A stretch of DNA of 64,000 nucleotides from Mesostigma viride (lineage: Eukaryota; Streptophyta; Mesostigmatophyceae; Mesostigmatales; Mesostigmataceae): assembly GCA_009746045.1 (NCBI GenBank), contig RPFO01000891.1:1014404-1078403 (forward strand). Direction: 5' to 3'. The notes under the pieces are model-generated. The model saw nothing but the letters and a program-made list of their open reading frames with translations. It was not told where the DNA came from and ran no database searches. The translations under genes were made by a program, and so were the position numbers. Shown here piece after piece: positions 40,901 through 52,900 of this stretch. Numbering within the stretch: position 1 is the stretch's first letter; each line of letters opens with the position of its first letter.

Positions 40901-43900
40901 AATCATTGTATTGAACTCCATCACGGTCCCTAGACGCACCGTGATGTTGGACTCCTGCGAGATGTACTGCGTGTTGTCCATCCGGTTGTCCCACAGCGGG
41001 TGCTCCTTGTCGATGCCCATCATGCCCTGCACCACCGACAGCTTGCTCTCGCTGGATATCCATCGATGGGGCGTGGCATGGATGATGTCATGCCATGAAA
41101 CACGGTCGTAACGGACACACGCAGCACGGCGTGGCGGTGGGAGGGTCGGGGTGAGGGCAAAGAGGGCGGCATGGAGGGCTATAAGAGGGGGGATGCCACC
41201 CAGGAGCCCAGATCAACATGCCGAAAGCTGGCTACATGCTTGAGCTATTGTACCAGCTGGATAGACGCTATAGCGGGCATATGAGCCAAAACGACATAAT
41301 ACAACAAGCCAAACCGTTATACCTGCCAAACCTAGTTATACATCAAACAGTTCCATGGCAGCAGACTGGACTTACTATCCCACAGCTGCCGAGAAATGGC
41401 CACAATACAACCATGAGATTCCGAGTACCCTGTGCTAGTCCTGTCCATTCGCATCTCATACTGCCCGCCTCCAGTCGGCTTTCTACCCCACACCTTCAGA
41501 ATCCTTATCTACACTAGCCCTCTACCCCGCACCTTCAGAATCCTTATCTACACCAGCCATCTACCCCACACCTTCAGAATCCTTATCTACACTAGCCCTC
41601 TACCCCACACCATCAGAATCCTTATCTACACTACCCCTCTACCCCACACCTTCAGAATCCTTATCTACACTAGCCCTCTTCACGCCTACGATCCCGTGCA
41701 CCCATGATCAAACTCATAGAAAAGCCTTTTCCATCATCACCCTTCCCCTGGCTCCCCGTCCTGCACCGCCACTCAGCCCTCCGCACTGTCCCTCCTGCCC
41801 CTCCTGCCCCTGCCACCCTCGTACCCTGGCTGCCGCTACTGTACCTGCTTCCCGCGTACGATGCTGTCATCCCCTCGTACGACGCTGCCATCGTTTCTGT
41901 CGGTCTCACTTTTTGTGCAGCGCACACACACCTAATCCACTCACGGGAGCCCTTGTTGCCAGAGAAAACAAACATCAACGTCCGTCAATACTTACATCTG
42001 TTCATGCAGCGCTAGTGTCCATACCACCCTATTATCTATGCCCTACCACCCTATGCCTCTTCCAAACCACCCTGTGCCTCCTCCCTACCACCCTACTGTC
42101 TAATCCACACCACCCGATGACTCCCGCTACTGCGCGCCCGACTCACGGCAGCTTGCGGCCAAAGGAGAGGTGGTGGACCAGGTGGGACACGTTCATCGAC
42201 GAATAGTCAAAGGAGAAGCCGTGCGCGTGCGCTGAGATGTGCATGTTCCCTGGGACCTGGCGGCCGCAACGACAAGGACAAGGACACGCGAAAAGAGCAG
42301 TGAGAGCACCGCCGAACCACGATACAAGCAGCAACCGTGGAAGCAGTGATGACGATGATGTGGCCATGAGAAGTTAGTAGGGGGCTCTGCTAGGAGAACA
42401 TGGTTAAGTTAACTAGGAGAAGGGGCCGCCCTCGCGAAGCCTAGAATGCAAAGGAAACATACATGAAGCATGGCAGTATCAACGAAAAACAGGAAAAAGA
42501 ATGCAATAAAAAGAGACTGCAAGAAGCGTTAAGCTAGGCAGCCACTTGCTAGGTTGCGCTGTGACGATATGAGCAGCGGGCAGAGTGTAAAAAGGACATG
42601 TTCGTGATGCCAGCGAATAATCAATCATCCCGTAGGCTGCGTCAAACAAGGGTGTTGCACGGCCAGCAATACACTTGGCACAGCAGCTAGGCAGCATGGA
42701 TGGTCCAGCCATGGAAAAGTCAGCACCGTGTCAGCCTCCGCACCATGTTAGCCTCCGTGGGCCCCTGGCATCATCTAGCAGCACAAGTCTCCAGCCACCC
42801 AACGGTTGCATGGCTTGCCTAGCCGTGTGGCCATCATGAAGCGGGCAATGGCAGCCACGCACGCGCACATGTTGGGGTGCACGCCTCGCACGCCCCTGGA
42901 CGCAGGCATTTGCGCAGATTCAAGACCGTATTGGGCCACGCAAGCACATCATGCCCATGCTCTGACAATGGGAACACTCGCGAAGAATGACAGCACAAAA
43001 GATGCCGATAAAGCGCCTACCGGAAAGCACACCCACTGACCAAAGCATGCTCAAGACACACCAACACACACACAGACACGCATGCATAAAAGACCTAGGT
43101 GCACACAGGCAAGCTTCCCACGCTCAAGCCACACCTACCTTCTTGACGAGCACAAACCCCTCCATCGCGCAACCAGCGCCTGTTGTGATGCGCTCCAGGT
43201 TGGGCACCTCGCGCGTGATGCGGCGGTCGGTCATGTCGATGACTTGCGCAGGGACCAGGTCCATCGCAAACTGGGGACGGACAGACAGACAGAGAAACAT
43301 GCAAACAAGCCCGGGGGGATGGGGGGGACGGAGGTGGGGAGGAGAAGGGGGAAGGAGGGGGGGAGGAGAGGGGGGAAGGGGGGCGGGAGGATAAGGTGGG
43401 ATGAGGGGCGGGGGGGATGTAGGATATCATGCCAAATGAGAAGCCATACGGGAAGGGTAAAGAAAATCCTTGTGGATGAGGTGGTAATAGTTAACCACAG
43501 TTGGAGAGGGCGAGATAAGGTGGGAACAATGAGATGGGGAGGGCGAGAACCGGGGTCGGTGGTGGCGGCATGGAAAGGGCAGGGAGGCAGGGTAGCGCAC
43601 ATGCGCTTCAGTATATGTGTGACAGGTGTCGACGGGGGAAGCTTTCAATGATGGGGGGGACGGAGAAGGGGAGGATGGAATGATTGAATCGTGGTGGAAG
43701 AGTATGTTAGGGAGGGGGGGGGGGGGGAGGGAAGGAGAAAAAGATGGGGAGAACAGCACCCCTAGCAACTATTGACAAGTCACAGCATGGGAACCGTCAT
43801 AATGAGGTTGCGAATCTTCCACATAGATCTAAGAGGCACCAGCATAAGGTCAAGGTGGGCAGCCAACATCCGTCACCCTGCCCTTCACCCACCTGTACCC

Positions 43901-46900
43901 AGCCTTGCACCCGCCTTCACCAGATCCTCCCCCGACCTCTACCCAGACTTCATCTTCCGCCACCTTGCCCTCATTTTCAACAGGTCCTCCCCCCACCTCT
44001 ACCAAAGCCTGGCAGCTAGAAGCCCTGCCCTCACCCTCACCAGGTCTTCCCCCCACCTTTACCAGGGCCTGCAACCACCTTTACGGCCCGGCTTGTACCC
44101 ATCGCTACACACACGGAAGCGGCGGTAAGGCCTCGCACCCACCTTCACCAGGTCCTCCACCGTGCGCTGGCCGTAGTAGGACTCGTGTTCGTGGTGGGCA
44201 CCGTGTTGGCTGCACACAGCAAACACGCACAAAGGGTTGTTGCATTTAAGACACGAAAGGGTCATTAGTAGAAAGGTAAGGCTTGGTTCGGTTCAGTCGG
44301 TATAAAGCGAGCCATATGAGAAACCAGGTAAGGATGACACGGCACAGTGGCAGTTTTAGAGGGTACCCCAGAGTGGCCTAATCACCCACAACCCATGCGT
44401 CCAAGGCAAGCGAGGCGTGCGGCATGGCAGATGACTAAGGCAGTGAGCTATGCCACCAAGATGGGCTTAGGGCGATAGAATTCCATGTCTCTTTCAACAC
44501 CTTCACGCATACCTGCAGGAGGGCAAGAGACCAGTGCCGCCGGCACTCTACCTCTACTTACCTAGCAGGGAAACCAGTGACACCATCACTCTACCTCTAC
44601 CCACCAAGCTGGGGAACCAGTGCCACCACCACTCTTTCTGTACCTGATTCTCGCTGGGAAGCACCACACAGGGTGCACCACGTCCCGTCCCGTCCCTTGC
44701 GCGCTGTATCAAATAATGTGTCCCTTGCTCACTTGATTACACAGTTTGCCTTTGAAAGCCTTCACAAAGGCGGCACAAAGGCGGCAGGGACCGCCTAAAC
44801 AGCTCGTTGCTGTCGGGCAACAGCGGGCAGTCGGAGCTGTTTTCAGGCCATCTAACCTTTGATACTGCACCGGGGCCATGTGAGGTGCGGGCATCATCCC
44901 ATCCCTAAGCTCACCTCCATGACACCAACGTCCGGTACGTGCCCCCCCCACCTTCCGCACATGAATGCGCCCCACCTGCCGCACACTAGTTCCCCCCACC
45001 TACCGCACGTCATTGCCCTGCCGGAACACCCGGATGGAGGGGAAGCCCTGCACGTGGTGCCTGCAGGCAGAGAGCAGGGCGAGGGGAAGCAGGCACAGCC
45101 AAGAAAAACAGGGATGTGAGGGGCATGGGATGTAAGCAATCACACGGAGTGAGGAGCACGGGAGGGGGGCGGGGGGGGGCCAGGGCTATGGAGACCTTAA
45201 TTCATTCCTTCATATGTGGAGGGCGATTTGCGTTGTACAGCCACGAACAAACGTGCAAAAAAATGAACAAAGGCGAGAATCCACACTGCTACAACGTGAG
45301 GGTCGAACCAGCATGACCGAAGTGCTCAGAAACAAATTGCGAGGGAAGCAACTTTTATAAAACAAACACATGCACCGCTCGAGAAGTGGACTAACCCCAG
45401 TGGCATGCGCCATGCGATGCAAGACATGACTGCAGAGTACGAAATCTGCCCAAACCACGCAGGCCCCTACCGCGGCAGAGCACATCAACAGGCAATCACA
45501 TGCGTATTGCCCCAAGGGAATCCAAGCATCTTCCCTGACTACGCCGCGCCCCTTAGCTGCGGCATGGACCTCGATTTACGCATTGATTTTCTCATCTCTA
45601 GGCAAACTCTTGTATGCACACACCGAGGACACCCAAGTACCTGCGGCAGAGCAGCAGATCGGCCGTGCAGTCCACTTTGGCAAGTTTGACCTTGCCGTCC
45701 GCGTTCAGGCTGGTAGCAAACAAGAGGTTAAGCAAGGGCCCGATACGAGGCAGAGCCAATTATTAGGCTGGTGGCAAAGGAGTGACGTAACCAGCAGTGA
45801 AACAAACCATTTCAACAAGCGTGCGGTGCAAGGCAACGGCGGCAATGCAAGACCCTCGATGCAGGCGGACGATGCACGCGGCAGCGACCAGGGGACTGAA
45901 CGGCAGGCGGGTCAACGAACGTAACTAGGTAAAAAAATGTTACTAGGCTTTGTGGATGCTGCCCGCTGCCCTAGAATAAAACACAAGCCCCATATGAGTG
46001 AAGGGAAGGTGGTCCGATACGGCCAGAAGAGGCGGATGCTGCAGCGACCAGGGAACAGTTTCACACGCACGGCGACCCGATGACCAAAACAAATGGCTGT
46101 GTGCCCCGCCCTGCGTGGCCGCCCTGCGTGGACACCCCGCCCTCAGTGCATGCACATGATCCTTAAGAATAAACACTTAAAGGAGAGTATGGCCTGCCCC
46201 TTTGCACACACTGCAAAGGATAGCACCATCGCACACCTGTACTACATCTATACGACATCTATAGCACATCCATCGCACACCTACAGCACGCCTATAGCAT
46301 GCCTATAGCACGCCCACAGCACGCCTATACCACGCCTAAACCACGCCTATAGCACATCCATAGCACATCTATAACACATCTATAGCACAGCTATAACACG
46401 TATATAGCACACCTATTTATAGCACGTATATATAACACGCACATAGCACGCCTATAGCATGCCTATCGCACGTCGATAGCACAGCAGGCAGCAGCGCAGG
46501 TCACGGAGGGCGGGATGGGGCAAGCAGGGATCACGAGGGGAGTGGGAAGGATGGGAAGGATGCCGGGAACCAGGTACGCCAGAGCGTGCCCAAAACCAAT
46601 CAACCAACATACAACAACACAAGCCAAGGCTTTGCTAGGCCTACCTCATGTAAAGGGGACGCTATAGTTCTCGGCGATTGGTCAGGCAAAGCAGGCAAGG
46701 CCCTAACCTAATAGCCCCACGGTGCACCACATAAACCCTCCTAAACTTAAACTCCTGTTGCTAGTGACCAGCTAAATCCAACCGGGCTGCCAAAAATTGG
46801 CAACAACCATGAGTGCTCAGGACAAGACTAGCAGTGACCGTACACCGAGACTTGCTATCCCCATGTATTAATCTAATGGCAGGCAAGAACATCAGTGGCA

Positions 46901-49900
46901 CCATACAAGCGTGAGAGACGCGGCTTAGCGAGCGTGCCATTGCATAAATTTATTTATCACGGTTAATTTAAAAACTTGTAACATCACTCACTTCTTATCC
47001 ACCGTCGACGCAGCCTCCTCCCAGATGGGAGCCTGCGGTAAGCCAGCACCCAGATGCACAAGTGCATTTACGTAGGGGAACGTACCAAGTTTAGGTCGCG
47101 AAACAAATGTTACATGCAAGGTTTTCGCAAACACAGGCATCCCTGGTGCCAAACAACCACATCCTGTTGCGATTCTTGCAACACATGCATAAAAGAGACA
47201 GCCTGTGTGTGTGCTGCATGGGAGGCAATCATGGGAAACAATGATTATGACATTATGACATTAACAGCGGTTCACGGGCGGGAGACAGTAAACACTGGAT
47301 GGGAGCAGCAATCACTGCGGGGCACAGCAATCACGGGCGGGGGGCAGCAATCACTGGCGGGGGACAGCAATCACTGGCGGGGCACAGCAATCACTGGCGG
47401 GGGACAGCAATCACTGGCGGGGCACAGCAATCACTGGCGGGGGACAGCAATCACTGGCGGGGGACAGCAATCACTGGCGGGGGACAGCAATCACTGGCGG
47501 GGGACAGCAATCACTGGCGGGGGACAGCAATCACTGGCGGGGGACAGCAATCACTGGCGGGGGACAGCAATCACTGGCGGGGGACAGCAATCACTGGCGG
47601 GGGACAGCAATCACTGGCGGGGGACAGCAATCACTGGCGGGGGACAGCAATCACTGGCGGGGGACAGCAATCACTGGCGGGGGACAGCAATCACTGGCGG
47701 GGGACAGCAATCACTGGCGGGGGACAGCAATCACTGGCGGGGGCAGCAATCACTGGCGGGGGCAGCAATCACTGGCGGGGGACAGCAATCACTGGCGGGG
47801 GACAGCAATCACTGGCGGGGGACAGCAATCACTGGCGGGGGACAGCAATCACTGGCGGGGGACAGCAATCACTGGCGGGGGACAGCAATCACTGGCGGGG
47901 GACAGCAATCACTGGCGGGGGACAGCAATCACTGGCGGGGGACAGCAATCACTGGCGGGGGACAGCAATCACTGGCGGGGGGCAGCAATCACTGGCGGGA
48001 GACAGCAATCACTGGCGGGAGACAGCAATCACTGGCGGGGGACAGCAATCACTGGCGGGGGACAGCAATCACTGGCGGGGGCAGCAATCACTGGCGGGGG
48101 ACAGCAATCACTGGCGGGGGACAGCAATCACTGGCGGGGGACAGCAATCACTGGCGGGGGACAGCAATCACTGGCGGGGGCAGCAATCACTGGCGGGGGA
48201 CAGCAATCACTGGCGGGGGACAGCAATCACTGGCGGGGGACAGCAATCACTGGCGGGGGACAGCAATCACTGGCGGGGGACAGCAATCACTGGCGGGGGA
48301 CAGTAATCACTGGCGGGGGACAGCAATCACTGGCGGGGCACAGCAATCACTGGCGGGGCACAGCAATCACTGGCGGGGCACAGCAATCACTGGCGGGGGA
48401 CAGCAATCACTGGCGGGGGACAGCAATCACTGGCGGGGGCAGCAATCACTGGCGGGGGCAGCAATCACTGGCGGGGGACAGCAATCACTGGCGGGGGACA
48501 GCAATCACTGGCGGGGGACAGCAATCACTGGCGGGGGACAGCAATCACTGGCGGGGGACAGCAATCACTGGCGGGGGACAGCAATCACTGGCGGGGGACA
48601 GCAATCACTGGCGGGGGACAGCAATCACTGGCGGGGGACAGCAATCACTGGCGGGGGACAGCAATCACTGGCGGGGGACAGCAATCACTGGCGGGGGACA
48701 GCAATCACTGGCGGGGGCAGCAATCACTGGCGGGGGACAGCAATCACTGGCGGGGGACAGCAATCACTGGCGGGGGACAGCAATCACTGGCGGGGGACAG
48801 CAATCACTGGCGGGGGACAGCAATCACTGGCGGGGGACAGCAATCACTGGCGGGGGACAGCAATCACTGGCGGGGGACAGCAATCACTGGCGGGGGACAG
48901 CAATCACTGGCGGGGGCAGCAATCACTGGCGGGGGACAGCAATCACTGGCGGGGGACAGCAATCACTGGCGGGGGACAGCAATCACTGGCGGGGGACAGC
49001 AATCACTGGCGGGGGACAGCAATCACTGGCGGGGGACAGCAATCACTGGCGGGGGCAGCAATCACTGGCGGGGGGCAGCAATCACTGGCGGGGGACAGCA
49101 ATCACTGGCGGGGGACAGCAATCACTGGCGGGGGCAGCAATCACTGGCGGGGGACAGCAATCACTGGCGGGGGACAGCAATCACTGGCGGGGGCAGCAAT
49201 CACTGGCGGGGGACAGCAATCACTGGCGGGGGCAGCAATCACTGGCGGGGGACAGCAATCACTGGCGGGGGACAGCAATCACTGGCGGGGGACAGCAATC
49301 ACTGGCGGGGGACAGCAATCACTGGCGGGGGACAGCAATCACTGGCGGGGGCAGCAATCACTGGCGGGGGACAGCAATCACTGGCGGGGGACAGCAATCA
49401 CTGGCGGGGGACAGCAATCACTGGCGGGGGACAGCAATCACTGGCGGGGGCAGCAATCACTGGCGGGGGACAGCAATCACTGGCGGGGGACAGCAATCAC
49501 TGGCGGGGGGCAGCAATCACTGGCGGGGGACAGCAATCACTGGCGGGGGACAGCAATCACTGGCGGGGGACAGCAATCACTGGCGGGGGACAGCAATCAC
49601 TGGCGGGGGCAGCAATCACTGGCGGGGGACAGCAATCACTGGCGGGGGACAGCAATCACTGGCGGGGGACAGCAATCACTGGCGGGGGACAGCAATCACT
49701 GGCGGGGGACAGCAATCACTGGCGGGGGACAGCAATCACTGGCGGGGGACAGCAATCACTGGCGGGGGCAGCAATCACTGGCGGGGGCAGCAATCACTGG
49801 CGGGGGACAGCAATCACTGGCGGGGGACAGCAATCACTGGCGGGGGACAGCAATCACTGGCGGGGGACAGCAATCACTGGCGGGGGCAGCAATCACTGGC

Positions 49901-52900
49901 GGGGGACAGCAATCACTGGCGGGGGACAGCAATCACTGGCGGGGGCAGCAATCACTGGCGGGGGACAGCAATCACTGGCGGGGGCAGCAATCACTGGCGG
50001 GGGACAGCAATCACTGGCGGGGGACAGCAATCACTGGCGGGGGACAGCAATCACTGGCGGGGGACAGCAATCACTGGCGGGGGACAGCAATCACTGGCGG
50101 GGCACAGCAATCACTGGCGGGGGACAGCAATCACTGGCGGGGCACAGCAATCACTGGCGGGGGACAGCAATCACTGGCGGGGGACAGCAATCACTGGCGG
50201 GGCACAGCAATCACTGGCGGGGGACAGCAATCACTGGCGGGGCACAGCAATCACTGGCGGGGGGCAGCAATCACTGGCGGGGGCAGCAATCACTGGCGGG
50301 GGACAGCAATCACTGGCGGGGGACAGCAATCACTGGCGGGGGACAGCAATCACTGGCGGGGGCAGCAATCACTGGCGGGGGACAGCAATCACTGGCGGGG
50401 GACAGCAATCACTGGCGGGGGGCAGCAATCACTGGCGGGGGACAGCAATCACTGGCGGGGGCAGCAATCACTGGCGGGGGACAGCAATCACTGGCGGGGG
50501 ACAGCAATCACTGGCGGGGGACAGCAATCACTGGCGGGGGACAGCAATCACTGGCGGGGGACAGCAATCACTGGCGGGGGACAGCAATCACTGGCGGGGG
50601 ACAGCAATCACTGGCGGGGGACAGCAATCACTGGCGGGGGACAGCAATCACTGGCGGGGGACAGCAATCACTGGCGGGGGACAGCAATCACTGGCGGGGG
50701 CAGCAATCACTGGCGGGGGACAGCAATCACTGGCGGGGGACAGCAATCACTGGCGGGGGACAGCAATCACTGGCGGGGGACAGCAATCACTGGCGGGAGA
50801 CAGCAATCACTGGCGGGGGACAGCAATCACTGGCGGGGGACAGCAATCACTGGCGGGGGACAGCAATCACTGGCGGGGGACAGCAATCACTGGCGGGGGA
50901 CAGCAATCACTGGCGGGGGCAGCAATCACTGGCGGGGGGCAGCAATCACTGGCGGGGGACAGCAATCACTGGCGGGGGACAGCAATCACTGGCGGGGGAC
51001 AGCAATCACTGGCGGGGGACAGCAATCACTGGCGGGGGACAGCAATCACTGGCGGGGGACAGCAATCACTGGCGGGGGACAGCAATCACTGGCGGGGGAC
51101 AGTAATCACTGGCGGGGGACAGCAATCACTGGCGGGGGACAGCAATCACTGGCGGGGGCAGCAATCACTGGCGGGGGACAGCAATCACTGGCGGGGGACA
51201 GCAATCACTGGCGGGGGACAGCAATCACTGGCGGGGGACAGCAATCACTGGCGGGGGACAGCAATCACTGGCGGGGGACAGCAATCACTGGCGGGGGACA
51301 GCAATCACTGGCGGGGGACAGCAATCACTGGCGGGGGACAGCAATCACTGGCGGGGGACAGCAATCACTGGCGGGGGCAGCAATCACTGGCGGGGGACAG
51401 CAATCACTGGCGGGGGACAGCAATCACTGGCGGGGGCAGCAATCACTGGCGGGGGACAGCAATCACTGGCGGGGGCAGCAATCACTGGCGGGGGACAGCA
51501 ATCACTGGCGGGGGACAGCAATCACTGGCGGGGGACAGCAATCACTGGCGGGGGACAGCAATCACTGGCGGGGGACAGCAATCACTGGCGGGGGACAGCA
51601 ATCACTGGCGGGGGACAGCAATCACTGGCGGGGGCAGCAATCACTGGCGGGGGACAGCAATCACTGGCGGGGGACAGCAATCACTGGCGGGGGACAGCAA
51701 TCACTGGCGGGGGACAGCAATCACTGGCGGGGCACAGCAATCACTGGCGGGGGACAGCAATCACTGGCGGGGGACAGCAATCACTGGCGGGGGACAGCAA
51801 TCACTGGCGGGGCACAGCAATCACTGGCGGGGGACAGCAATCACTGGCGGGGGACAGCAATCACTGGCGGGGCACAGCAATCACTGGCGGGGGACAGCAA
51901 TCACTGGCGGGGGCAGCAATCACTGGCGGGGGACAGCAATCACTGGCGTGGGACAGCAATCACTGGCGGGGGCAGCAATCACTGGCGGGGCACAGCAATC
52001 ACTGGCGGGGGACAGCAATCACTGGCGGGGGCAGCAATCACTGGCGGGGGACAGCAATCACTGGCGGGGGACAGCAATCACTGGCGGGGGACAGCAATCA
52101 CTGGCGGGGGACAGCAATCACTGGCGGGGGACAGCAATCACTGGCGGGGGACAGCAATCACTGGCGGGGACAGCAATCACTGGCGGGGGACAGCAATCAC
52201 TGGCGGGGGACAGCAATCACTGGCGGGGCACAGCAATCACTGGCGGGGGACAGCAATCACTGGCGGGGGGCAGCAATCACTGGCGGGGGACAGCAATCAC
52301 TGGCGGGGGACAGCAATCACTGGCGGGGGACAGCAATCACTGGCGGGGGACAGCAATCACTGGCGGGGCACAGCAATCACTGGCGGGGGACAGCAATCAC
52401 TGGCGGGGGACAGCAATCACTGGCGGGGGACAGCAATCACTGGCGGGGGCAGCAATCACTGGCGGGGGACAGCAATCACTGGCGGGGGACAGCAATCACT
52501 GGCGGGGGACAGCAATCACTGGCGGGGGACAGCAATCACTGGCGGGGGACAGCAATCACTGGCGGGGGACAGCAATCACTGGCGGGGGACAGCAATCACT
52601 GGCGGGGGACAGCAATCACTGGCGGGGGGCAGCAATCACTGGCGGGGGACAGCAATCACTGGCGGGGCACAGCAATCACTGGCGGGGGACAGCAATCACT
52701 GGCGGGGGGCAGCAATCACTGGCGGGGGACAGCAATCACTGGCGGGGGGCAGCAATCACTGGCGGGGGACAGCAATCACTGGCGGGGGACAGCAATCACT
52801 GGCGGGGGGCAGCAATCACGACCGACAACATGTTCCTTGGGGCCCCGGGAACTGGCAGACGCAGAACGCGAGACATTTCGAGCAACCAACACCACAGAGC

